The translations under genes and the position numbers were made by a program. A DNA stretch of 17,534 nt. Origin: an uncultured Oscillospiraceae bacterium. Its GTDB lineage: Bacteria; Bacillota; Clostridia; Oscillospirales; Oscillospiraceae. The stretch covers positions 1 through 17,534 of the forward strand of contig CAJTVO010000070.1 in NCBI GenBank assembly GCA_910579485.1, given 5' to 3'. The notes below the pieces were generated by a model that worked only from the letters and a program-made list of their open reading frames with translations, did no database searches and was not told the DNA's origin. Positions 6,848 to 13,434 of the stretch are shown one piece after another (position 1 is the first letter of the stretch; the number at the start of each line of letters is the position of its first letter).

Positions 6848-8029
6848 CTACATCATCTCCATTCCGCCCTGACCGGGCTGCTGCTCCATGGCCTGTTCTC
6901 TGTTCTCCCGTTCCACCAACCCGTATCCTGTGATGGTGGCGTGATCCCGCTCAAGCAGAGCGCGGCCATAACTGTGGAGGTCAATGTACGGCATGAGCGT
7001 TTCCGCATCCTTATCACCTATCACGACCTTCAGCTCATCCCGTGCCATGTCCTCCGGACTGCTGACCTTGGACTCGAAGAAGTATTCGTCCACCATACCG
7101 GCGAGGGAGATCATCCGCGACAGGTCCGAGCAGTCCTCCGCCGCCAGGATGGCCTTATACCGGGTCAGCCGGCCCTTCGCGTCCAGCTCCGACAGACGGT
7201 GGGACAGCTCCAGGATCTGCGGCGTCTCGCCGTTAAAATACATTTCATGGTTCAGGCAGGGAAGCGCACAGTCCTGGATAGAGGCTGCGACATCCTTCCA
7301 ATCCGGCTTTCCCAGCTTTTCCAAGGTTTCCCGCAACTGCTCCTCCGGGGCGGGGAGCCGCAGTTGGATCACCTCCGGCTTTCGGCCGCCTCCGGCGAGG
7401 GGCAGGGCCGCCATATTGACCAGGATGGTGTAGGGCGGCTTTCCGGGCAGGAAATCCATAGTTTTGCTGACGCAGTGTATCTCCGATTGCCGCTCCACGT
7501 AGCCGAAGCTGGTATATACGCTGTTCTCCCGCTCCCGATGCTCCCTGCCGATCTTTCCGTAGTCCAGCAACGCCAGCGCGGCTTCTGTCAGCCCGTTGGT
7601 ATCCTCGATAAAGCCGTTTTCCACCAGGAATTTCCCCAGTTGAAAATCCGTCATGGCATCCGCCGCAACTACGCAGCAGTCCGTGCTGTGGGCGAAGTCG
7701 ATGAGCCGGGGAATTTCGATGGTAACGGCGCTCTTTCCAATCTCCATCCCTACCAGTCCCTCGAACGCCGCCATCTCCTGCACAGAGGTGAACTCCGACA
7801 GCTTTCTCGCCAGCGCGTTGAGCTGATAGATGTCCGGTTGCTCTCGGATACACTTGTCCAGGTAGTCATACGTTTCATGGATCTTCAACACTTCCACATA
7901 GGGCAGTTTCCCCGGCTCCAGCCGCAGCCGCTCCATCATGTCCAGCATCTCATGATCGCTGGCGGGGAAGTCCAGTTCCACGTAGTTGTTCCTTCCATGG
8001 GAGGCGTAGATGTGGAATATCTCAGCCAA
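6848..8029 (-). CDS. ArdA-like anti-restriction protein with tandem modules
   Basis: A 393-residue protein. Two related modules are visible. The first is about residues 16-180, with 'VELDFPASDHEMLDMM', 'IYQLNALARKLSEF' and 'IPRLIDFAHSTDCC', ending in 'FGYVER'. The second is about 219-376, with 'IQLRLPAPEEQLRETL', 'ILELSHRLSELDA' and 'DEYFFESKVSSPEDMA', ending in 'GYGLVER'. This layout matches ICE proteins commonly annotated as anti-restriction ArdA; classical ArdA mimics DNA and blocks type I restriction enzymes, and the acidic composition fits. The start is a TTG at 8029, chosen because GGGAGGG lies seven bases upstream; no ATG is nearby. The start lies eight nt inside the upstream gene. The protein ends in 'GQGGMEMM' after a Gln-rich linker. 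The exact anti-restriction activity of this branch is not established. Confidence 0.8.
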   Translation of the reverse strand: MAEIFHIYASHGRNNYVELDFPASDHEMLDMMERLRLEPGKLPYVEVLKIHETYDYLDKCIREQPDIYQLNALARKLSEFTSVQEMAAFEGLVGMEIGKSAVTIEIPRLIDFAHSTDCCVVAADAMTDFQLGKFLVENGFIEDTNGLTEAALALLDYGKIGREHRERENSVYTSFGYVERQSEIHCVSKTMDFLPGKPPYTILVNMAALPLAGGGRKPEVIQLRLPAPEEQLRETLEKLGKPDWKDVAASIQDCALPCLNHEMYFNGETPQILELSHRLSELDAKGRLTRYKAILAAEDCSDLSRMISLAGMVDEYFFESKVSSPEDMARDELKVVIGDKDAETLMPYIDLHSYGRALLERDHATITGYGLVERENREQAMEQQPGQGGMEMM

Positions 8030-8888
8030 GGGTCATCCCTCCCTGGATCTGCTCCGTTTCCATCTCAGGAAACAGCCGGTCGAGATGGTCCGTCTGAAAT
8101 CCGTTTTGTTCGCAAAAGCTCTCCAGACTGACCGTTTCCCTGTCCATCGTGAACCGGCCGTCGATCCGCATCATATTGCGCCTTGTCCGGACCAGCTTTT
8201 CTGGTACAAGGACGCTCCCCACGTAGTCATATTTGGGCATAAAGTTCCACATCCGGTCTGATTCCCGGATGTTTCTGCCTGAAAGGTTATAGCTGTACCA
8301 TTCCTCCGGCACCTGTCCGGCTGGGACGGGTTCGTTGAATATCAGGACGGGATACTGGAACAGCCGTCCCGGCAGCACATGGTCCCGATCCATGCTGCCG
8401 AATTTCATAAACCGGGGGCTCTCATCGATCTCGAAATCTCCATGCAGCGCAAGGGGCTGTTCCGTCTGTCCGGCGCAGTCCTCCCGCAGCCTTTTGGCCA
8501 GACGGCAGCACTGCCATATGGAGAGCAGACTTCCTTGCTTACCCATCTCCTCCGCATGGATGCTGAGTCCGCGGACAATGGCCCCGGCCTGCCTGGCGCT
8601 GACGCGCAGTTCTGCCGGCTGTCCTTTCACGGCGGCATTGATCTTTTTATGATACTCCTTCTGAAGTACCGTTGGCCCCATACCTGCCGCGGCATCCTCC
8701 GGGGCCCATACCCAGAGCATCTCGTTTACCAGGTCCCGCAGATCGGGCAGGAAGTCCCGCCCGCCGTTCTTGGCGAGTATCGCCGCGTGATCCACCAGCG
8801 CGTTGACAGCGGCCATTACGGCCGTCATTTCGGGGGTTTCCAGTTTTTGCGTCTGTTTCTTCTGAAAATCCATTATCATGCTGTTCAT
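8022..8888 (-). CDS. Two-module ICE accessory protein, LPD28-like C-terminal part
   Basis: A 288-residue cytosolic protein. Residues about 20-135 form a helical module ('ALVDHAAILAKNGGRDFLPDLRDLV', 'WAPED') that also occurs in the next upstream gene (8939-9568). Residues about 160-262 resemble LPD28-type sequence as in the protein at 11584-12372: 'PVLIFNEPVPAGQVPEEWYSYNLSG', then 'VLVPEKL' and 'ESFCEQNGF'. LPD domains occur in large polyvalent proteins and small proteins of phages and conjugative elements; their biochemical role is unknown. AAGGAG lies nine bases before the ATG. The last codons, ending 'IQGGMTLG', contain the ribosome binding site of the overlapping ArdA-like gene. It is mid-operon. 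Confidence 0.7.
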   Translation of the reverse strand: MNSMIMDFQKKQTQKLETPEMTAVMAAVNALVDHAAILAKNGGRDFLPDLRDLVNEMLWVWAPEDAAAGMGPTVLQKEYHKKINAAVKGQPAELRVSARQAGAIVRGLSIHAEEMGKQGSLLSIWQCCRLAKRLREDCAGQTEQPLALHGDFEIDESPRFMKFGSMDRDHVLPGRLFQYPVLIFNEPVPAGQVPEEWYSYNLSGRNIRESDRMWNFMPKYDYVGSVLVPEKLVRTRRNMMRIDGRFTMDRETVSLESFCEQNGFQTDHLDRLFPEMETEQIQGGMTLG

Positions 8889-8938
8889 ACCTCATTTCTC
8901 CTTATAGTTGTTCCGGGCTTGGGAGCGTGGGTTTGGTT

Positions 8939-9568
8939 TTACCCAAAGCTCATCCCGCCTCCCAATACTGGGCCGGACGGCTGTACCGGCACTTGCTCCT
9001 GCTGCTCTCCGCTCCATGCCTGCCGGAGCCCTGCCGCGACCGATTCGCAGGCTGCCAGCCCGCTGTTCAGCGCCTCCTGATCGATCTTTTGGAACTGGCC
9101 CGCCATATCGATGAGATAGTCCTCCAGCCCGATCAGGATATTTTCTTTCCTGCTCTCGCTCAACTCCGGCGCACTGCCGTTGCTCCGGGCATCGGATACC
9201 TCTTTGTCAAACAATGTGCCATACCGCTTTTCCGCCTCCACAGGATCTGCATCCGGGTCCTCCGGCCAGAAGGCCGCAAGATGGCAGATAAAATCCCGAA
9301 GGGCGGGGAGCTGTTCCTCGTTTCCTTGGGCGGCAAGATACGCGCCATGTCCGATCAGGCCATGCAGGCAGAGCCGGATCTCCTTGGACCGGGCCTTGTA
9401 GTGTTCGTCTGAGAGCGTCCATTTGGAGAGCTTCCTGCCGGGAATATTGCCTGCAATGCACGCCAGAGTGGGACATATCTTGAGCTTTTCTGAGAGCGGC
9501 GATCTCCTGGACTGTTCCTGATCCCGCATGAAATCCCGCACACGCGCTTTTTCAAATTCCGCCACCAT
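8939..9568 (-). CDS. Conserved helical accessory protein sharing a module with its neighbour
   Basis: A 209-residue protein with no signal peptide or membrane segment. I do not recognise a named family. Residues about 65-185 match the N-terminal module of the downstream protein (8022-8888): 'GLIGHGAYLAAQGNEEQLPALRDF' against 'ALVDHAAILAKNGGRDFLPDLRDL', followed in both by 'WPED' or 'WAPED'. The first 60 residues are basic and probably form a separate helical segment. The end is a Gln/Pro linker and the tail 'GGGMSFG'. AGGGGG lies six bases before the ATG. It starts 15 nt after the DUF4314 gene and is 50 nt from the next gene, consistent with one operon. The function is unknown. Confidence 0.68.
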   Translation of the reverse strand: MVAEFEKARVRDFMRDQEQSRRSPLSEKLKICPTLACIAGNIPGRKLSKWTLSDEHYKARSKEIRLCLHGLIGHGAYLAAQGNEEQLPALRDFICHLAAFWPEDPDADPVEAEKRYGTLFDKEVSDARSNGSAPELSESRKENILIGLEDYLIDMAGQFQKIDQEALNSGLAACESVAAGLRQAWSGEQQEQVPVQPSGPVLGGGMSFG

Positions 9569-9583
9569 CTGTTACCCCCTTTA

Positions 9584-10567
9584 TCAGATCATGCGAGGCC
9601 CGTCAGCCTGCCCCGGAGCCTGTTCGTAAGTTTTGGGGTCCGCGCCGGGCTTGTCCCAGCCGAATAAGCCGCCGAAGCACATGGCTTCCTCCTGGGCCCT
9701 GCTGATGCCCCTCTGCTGGTTGAGGTGATCCGCAAGGCGGCGGTTCTTTTTCGGATCGTTCCGGTTCCATTCCGTCTGAAAATACCCGCTCTCGCCGCGC
9801 TTGAGGAGGATAAGGCTTCCATCACTGGGCAGGGTGGAGTAGCACAGCTCCGGCAGCTTCTCAGAGAATTTTGGATCGAAGCGGTCCCGCTCCGTCATGA
9901 TGCTCCAGTTATCGCCGTTCCAGAGATGGACGTACAGCTCGCCATTCCCGATGCGGATGGGATGCTGTTCATACGACTCGCCAAACCCATCGGACGCCTG
10001 TCCGGAAACGGACTCCATCAGCGTATCCAGCTCCTCCGGCGTCAGCCGGCCCTGCACCTTGCACTCCGCAACGCCCCAGAGCTGCCCCTCCCTCTCCTCC
10101 GCCGTAAACACATAGGAGAGGACCTTCTCGTTCACACTGTCTATCTTGCTGTAGTAGCGCATCATACCCCGCTCCGCCTCCTCCGGTTCCCGTTCCTTGA
10201 GCAGCGAGGCCAGGATGTGGTCCTCGTAGGCCAGAAGCCCCCGGCCATCCAGCGGCGCGCCCTCCTCCGGCATGCCGCCCCACTGGTCCGGTTCGTAGTA
10301 GTCCGCTGTCAGAGGCATGTACAGCTTCAGCGTCTGCGGACCAGGCGGCAGGACGGTAAAGCTGTCCTCACCCAGCGCCACGCCCAGCTCTCTGCCATTG
10401 TCGAATTGGACGTGGAAGATGCCCGCGTCATCAATGTGAAGCAGGGTCCCCATGCTCCCCGGTTCCACCGGGCGGGGGTCGTTTTTCATTTCCCTGAGCC
10501 TGATCCGGCTCCCCTCCGGGAACTGCTCGCGCAGGAAATCCTGCCAGCCTTTCGGTATCCGTTCCAT
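9584..10567 (-). CDS. DUF4314-domain ICE protein
   Basis: A 327-residue protein. Residues about 13-75 match DUF4314, a small beta-rich domain ('FPEGSRIRLREMKNDPRPVEPGSMGT', abbreviated here to its key pattern G-x-R-I-x-L and D-P-x-P-V-x-P-G, then 'DDAGIFHVQFDNG'). The middle (about 79-235) is a second conserved block with 'KLYMPLTADYYEPD', 'ERGMMRYY', 'SVNEKVLSYVF', 'GQASDGFGES' and 'ELYVHLWN'; I recall it from related ICE proteins, possibly DUF6329. The end (about 268-316) has 'GYFQTEWN', 'AQEEAM' and 'GLFGWDKPGADPK', also typical. The tail is 'DGPRMI'. The ATG directly follows the TAG of the upstream gene, and the ribosome binding site lies inside that gene. Role unknown; the domain is a hallmark of clostridial conjugative elements. 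Confidence 0.82.
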   Translation of the reverse strand: MERIPKGWQDFLREQFPEGSRIRLREMKNDPRPVEPGSMGTLLHIDDAGIFHVQFDNGRELGVALGEDSFTVLPPGPQTLKLYMPLTADYYEPDQWGGMPEEGAPLDGRGLLAYEDHILASLLKEREPEEAERGMMRYYSKIDSVNEKVLSYVFTAEEREGQLWGVAECKVQGRLTPEELDTLMESVSGQASDGFGESYEQHPIRIGNGELYVHLWNGDNWSIMTERDRFDPKFSEKLPELCYSTLPSDGSLILLKRGESGYFQTEWNRNDPKKNRRLADHLNQQRGISRAQEEAMCFGGLFGWDKPGADPKTYEQAPGQADGPRMI

Positions 10568-11584
10568 CTACATCATCCCTCCCATTACCGGCCCGGCACT
10601 CTCCGCCATGCTCTCCTCCTGAGCGGGCGGGGCCTCGTATATCGTGTTTCTGCCGTAGGTGATCCTGATAACATCCTCTGCTTTGAAGCCGGCATTCCTG
10701 CCAAATACCTGCTCGAACCTGCGCCGGTCAGCGGCGGGGATGTAATACGTGCTGTAACATGTTTGATGTCCTTTCATACGGCCGGCATCCATTTTGAAGG
10801 TCAGCTCCTCACCGTCCTTTTGAACTGTGACATTCACCATCTTCGCTCCGCTGATATTGATGGCATCCGTAATGGCTTTCATCCGATGGATCGGACTGCC
10901 GGTATTCCCTGCCAGCGCCTGATACTCCGCCAGCAGGGCTTCGCTTTTCAGAAATTGCAGGAGAAACCTCTCCGGATTGCTCTTGATATACGTCTCCGCC
11001 GTTGTCTGAATAAAGCCCTCCGGGTCCTGGAGCCAGGCCAGGAAGGCACCCTCCGGAAGTTCTTCCATGGCGTAGCCGCTATGGAACGCACCGTCCGGCG
11101 CATGGCCCTCAAACAGCATCTGAACCGCTTTCTCTCTGGCGCCGTATTTCTGATAATATTCCAGACTGTACGCCGCCTGCCAGCCCGTGACCTCCTGCAC
11201 GGGAAGATTGCTTTTATCGTTGGCAAGGATGTCCTCCACCCGCCGGTTGATCTTCCCGCAGATGTCCTCCATCATGGAGCCGCCGGCCTCCGTCACCAGT
11301 GAGACCGGTCCTCTTGTGAATATCGTTTGGGCGTCCTTCGCCAGATACAGCGACTGGTTCTCCCCATCGTACACGCCGCAGAACAGCAGGCTGTTGTCGC
11401 AGGAGATACTGCCGTCCTCCGTGATGGACGTTCGATACAGGTAGTCCACCGATGATGTTTTTTCTAGAGCAATGAGCAGCGTCCCCTCTTTCTCGCCCAC
11501 GGAAACCGTCAGGGGTCCGTTTCCGGATGCCAGCCACCGCTGGAGATCGTCTCGGGCCGCCTCGCATGGGATCAGGTCTTTCAT
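10568..11584 (-). CDS. Conserved 338-aa ICE protein, paralog of 16091-17113
   Basis: A 338-residue cytosolic protein of unknown function. It aligns end to end with the protein at 16091-17113, roughly half or more residues identical by eye. Shared blocks include 'RDD..RWL..GNGPL', 'VDYLYR', 'DGSIS', 'MEELPE', 'FLAWLQDPE' or 'FMAWLQDPE', 'FLLQFLK', 'VTVQK.GEEL' and 'D.IRITYG'. The C-terminal third (about 230-315) is the best conserved and reads as a compact alpha/beta domain. The ATG overlaps the stop of the upstream LPD28 gene (TGATG), with GGGGGG nine bases ahead supplied by the tail codons of that gene. Its own end, 'GPVMGGMM', likewise contains the ribosome binding site for the DUF4314 gene. 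I cannot name the family. Confidence 0.75.
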   Translation of the reverse strand: MKDLIPCEAARDDLQRWLASGNGPLTVSVGEKEGTLLIALEKTSSVDYLYRTSITEDGSISCDNSLLFCGVYDGENQSLYLAKDAQTIFTRGPVSLVTEAGGSMMEDICGKINRRVEDILANDKSNLPVQEVTGWQAAYSLEYYQKYGAREKAVQMLFEGHAPDGAFHSGYAMEELPEGAFLAWLQDPEGFIQTTAETYIKSNPERFLLQFLKSEALLAEYQALAGNTGSPIHRMKAITDAINISGAKMVNVTVQKDGEELTFKMDAGRMKGHQTCYSTYYIPAADRRRFEQVFGRNAGFKAEDVIRITYGRNTIYEAPPAQEESMAESAGPVMGGMM

Positions 11585-12372
11585 CAGCTCATTCCCCCCA
11601 TCGTCATACCTTCTTCAGTTGCCTGTGCGTCCATCGCCAGACTCTGCTGGTTCAGATCGTAGCAGTAGAGGTAGCTGTGATCGCCGGTCATGGTTGTACA
11701 GCGCAGGCAGAACCGGTAATCCTCTGTCTCCGCTATGAATCCGACCTGCTCTCGCCCGATCTCACCCTCCGGATACCCATAGCACCACCGGCGCATAACG
11801 GCATCGCTTTGCAGCGGACCACGGACCCGCAGCTCATCCACGAACTCCTGGAGCGCCGCTTTGAATTCCGGCGTGTTGAACCGGTCATCGTTGTGGGGCC
11901 ACCAGGAGTGATGGAGCCTGCCGCCGCCAAAGTCGAGCCGGACATGGCCTATCGTGCCTGCCGCCGCGTCCTCCTCCGGCTCCATCTGGGAATAGAACAG
12001 CCCCGCTTCCTTGCTGGAAGCGGGGCGCAGGATGAATTTGCGGGGGTCAGAGGGGTACTCCAGCTGGTGCTTTTCGCAGAAACCCGCCAGATCCAGCAGC
12101 TCCTCGTGCAGAGAGAAGCTGTTTTTGATCTGGCGGGTCAGGGTGGTTTCCCGCTTCAGCGGGACGGGGGAGAGGACCGTGGCAATACGGTTCCACGCCG
12201 TTTTGTCCTCCAACGCGGAGGGCTTGTCCGGATCCCGGCCGCTCCCGGACAGGTCGTAGCAGTGCCAGCCCTCCGGAACAGACTCACGCTGGATCTGCTT
12301 TTCGGTATAGAGTACCGGCTTGCCGAACAGCTCCGCGCTTCGGAGCTGTTCCTCGTAAATGTTGCAGCGCAA
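11584..12372 (-). CDS. LPD28-domain protein, first gene of the accessory operon
   Basis: About 262 residues from a TTG at 12372, chosen because AAGGAAGG lies eight bases upstream; an ATG at 12402 and a TTG at 12429 in frame lack ribosome binding sites. Residues about 12-100 match LPD28: 'AELFGKPVLYT', 'VPEGWHCYDLSGS', 'DPDKPSALED', 'VLSPVPL' and 'GFCEKH'. Residues about 106-240 form a second domain with 'GTIGHVRLDFGGG', 'WWPH', 'FKAALQEFVDELR' and 'YLYCYDL', a combination I recall from clostridial mobile elements. The tail 'EEGMTMGGMS' ends within the ribosome binding site of the next gene. A promoter and a dyad lie directly upstream. LPD28 has no proven function. Confidence 0.78.
   Translation of the reverse strand: MRCNIYEEQLRSAELFGKPVLYTEKQIQRESVPEGWHCYDLSGSGRDPDKPSALEDKTAWNRIATVLSPVPLKRETTLTRQIKNSFSLHEELLDLAGFCEKHQLEYPSDPRKFILRPASSKEAGLFYSQMEPEEDAAAGTIGHVRLDFGGGRLHHSWWPHNDDRFNTPEFKAALQEFVDELRVRGPLQSDAVMRRWCYGYPEGEIGREQVGFIAETEDYRFCLRCTTMTGDHSYLYCYDLNQQSLAMDAQATEEGMTMGGMS
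12001..12025. repeat. Perfect 10-bp inverted repeat inside the LPD28 gene
   Basis: CCCCGCTTCC (12001-12010) and GGAAGCGGGG (12016-12025) form a perfect stem with a five-base loop inside coding sequence, where the protein reads 'RPASSKEAG'. No T-run follows on either strand, so it is not a terminator. It may affect translation or mRNA stability, or may be chance in GC-rich sequence. Confidence 0.5.
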
Positions 12373-12407
12373 TGGTTTCACCTTCCTTTCTGTATTGGTC
12401 ATTACAA

Positions 12408-12436
12408 CCAATACCACACTTTTGGGCAAAAGTCTA
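12408..12436 (-). promoter_or_regulatory. Promoter P2 of the accessory operon, with operator-like dyad
   Basis: On the minus strand TAGACT (12431-12436) and TATTGG (12408-12413) are separated by 17 bp, 36 nt before the TTG start at 12372. The design equals P1 and P3. A perfect 8-bp inverted repeat, GTATTGGT/ACCAATAC (12392-12399 and 12407-12414), covers the -10 and could bind a repressor. ACAGAAAGGA just downstream resembles the ACAGAAGGA downstream of P1 and P3. Confidence 0.6.
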
Positions 12437-12445
12437 CTGAAACTT

Positions 12446-12517
12446 TCACAGCATCTTTATGCCGAGGGGTTCAGCATGATTGCCCACTTCATGAGTTACC
12501 ATGCTGGTGTTCACCAT
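12446..12517 (-). CDS. Small ORF of 23 codons before the accessory operon
   Basis: This small ORF encodes 23 residues, beginning MVNTSMVTHEVG and ending AEPLGIKML. GGGAGG lies eight bases upstream of its ATG, and the ATG overlaps the stop of the Cys-rich gene as ATGGTGA, so translation coupling is likely. Its end lies ten bases before the -35 of promoter P2. A related ending (EHAGVKFLRKVS) is read in frame in the pseudogene at 15957-16094, before promoter P3. It may be a leader peptide, a microprotein or a relic of a longer gene. No function can be assigned. Confidence 0.45.
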   Translation of the reverse strand: MVNTSMVTHEVGNHAEPLGIKML

Positions 12518-13203
12518 TGTTCCGCCCTCCCGATCCGAATGGCCTCCGGTCCGTAACGGGCGATGACTGCCGCGCTGACAACCAGCAGCAGGGTACCATC
12601 GCTGACCAGCTCCGGGTCGGACAGTTCCTCCGATGTTGCGCCCAGCATACCGGAGCAGATGCCTTTCGCTGTCCGGTAGAGGACGTAATCCTGAATGCCT
12701 GTATCCCCCAGCCGGATGTTGGCGAAATCGATTTCACCCGGCCTGACCGCCCTGAGCGTCTTCTGCCAGAGCGCGGCGTGGGCGGAGAGCAAGTATACCG
12801 CCGCCAGCCACCGGCTGCTGACGGTCCTGTTCTCTCCCTTTGTCATTTCCTGCATCCGCATGACGTGGAGCGGTCCATCAAAGTGGAAGCCATCGGACCG
12901 GCAGGCAAGACGCATAGCCCTCTGCTTCAGCGGCAGGTACTTCCAGGGCCGGATCGTTTCAATGATAAGTTCCTCCAGGGTCACCGCTCCGGCCTCCAGC
13001 CGCTCGGAGAGGTAGAGGCAGCTCAGACTGCGGCAGCCCCGGCGGCGGTGTTCCAGACAGTTCCGGCAGTCCAGATCCGCCGCAGTGGGGCTGTAGCGGC
13101 AGAGGACCGCGCTGCCATGGCCGCGGGGCGCAAAATTCGGCGTCATCGTCATCTGGCGCTCCATCTCCGCCATAACTGTGCCGTGTTCAAAAAATCTGGT
13201 CAT
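12511..13203 (-). CDS. Cys-rich conserved hypothetical protein
   Basis: A 230-residue protein from the ATG at 13203, which has AAGGA eight bases upstream; the frame extends to 13254 but the extra part overlaps the terminator. I do not recognise the family. Cysteines at 35, 46, 49, 57 and 62 (C-x10-C-x2-C-x7-C-x4-C, with 'CRNCLEHRRRGCRSLSC') could bind zinc. A helical region follows (about 65-150, with 'WLAAVYLLSAHAALWQK'), then 'NIRLGDTGIQDYVLYRTAKGI' and a hydrophobic C-terminal stretch (203-215). It lacks the Met-rich tail. It stands alone between a strong upstream terminator and the small ORF, so its transcription depends either on readthrough or on a promoter in the leader at 13276-13385. 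Confidence 0.68.
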   Translation of the reverse strand: MTRFFEHGTVMAEMERQMTMTPNFAPRGHGSAVLCRYSPTAADLDCRNCLEHRRRGCRSLSCLYLSERLEAGAVTLEELIIETIRPWKYLPLKQRAMRLACRSDGFHFDGPLHVMRMQEMTKGENRTVSSRWLAAVYLLSAHAALWQKTLRAVRPGEIDFANIRLGDTGIQDYVLYRTAKGICSGMLGATSEELSDPELVSDGTLLLVVSAAVIARYGPEAIRIGRAEQW

Positions 13204-13224
13204 TTCTGTTTTCCTTCCGTCAAG

Positions 13225-13275
13225 AATAAAAAAAGAGGGGCCTGTTTTTGCCAAACCGGCAATACAGGCCCCTCT
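13225..13275 (-). terminator. Strong terminator directly before the Cys-rich gene
   Basis: A perfect 12-bp stem, AGAGGGGCCTGT (13264-13275) with ACAGGCCCCTCT (13234-13245), is followed by a T-run (13227-13233). Inside the loop, TTGCC and GGCAA can pair as well. It ends 22 nt before the ATG at 13203, which leaves no room for a promoter, so it looks like an attenuator or gate rather than a simple end. Confidence 0.85.
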
Positions 13276-13385
13276 TGATCTTAAAAATGTTTACCTGCTG
13301 AAGTCTTCCCAGGTGCAGCTCCTAAACAGCTCCTTCCGGTTGACTCACCTGACAAACGCCTGCTGTTTCCTTCATCCCCTTGTAC
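13276..13385 (-). ncRNA. Leader-like 110-nt stretch between two terminators
   Basis: This stretch lies after the terminator of the gene at 13435-14124 and before the terminator at 13225-13275. No supported gene is present: a 17-codon frame starting at ATG near 13369 has its purine tract directly against the start. The minus strand has repeated GGAAGGAGCTG / AGGAGCTG segments and short complementary pieces (GAAG-A-CTTC). It could be a regulatory leader or a small RNA ending at the strong terminator. I match no known riboswitch class. Confidence 0.3.
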
Positions 13386-13424
13386 AATAAAAAGGGGGCC
13401 GCAGCGCATCACATTGCGGCCCCT
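13386..13424 (-). terminator. Terminator of the 15785-13435 operon
   Basis: GGGGCCGCA pairs with TGCGGCCCC (13415-13423 and 13395-13403) with a short loop, followed on the minus strand by CTTTTTATT. It lies 11 nt after the stop at 13435. Confidence 0.82.
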
Positions 13425-13434
13425 CCCGACAGGA

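Noticed and set aside
9725..13278. Two long plus-strand frames of more than 500 codons
   Set aside because: They are antisense to DUF4314, LPD28 and the paralog genes, show Arg/His/Pro/Gln-rich shadow composition, cross a terminator and have no ribosome binding sites that I can support.
13320..13372. 17-codon ORF in the leader between two terminators
   Set aside because: Its AAGGGG tract directly touches the ATG, leaving no spacing, and its peptide shows no run of a single amino acid as expected for a classical attenuation leader.
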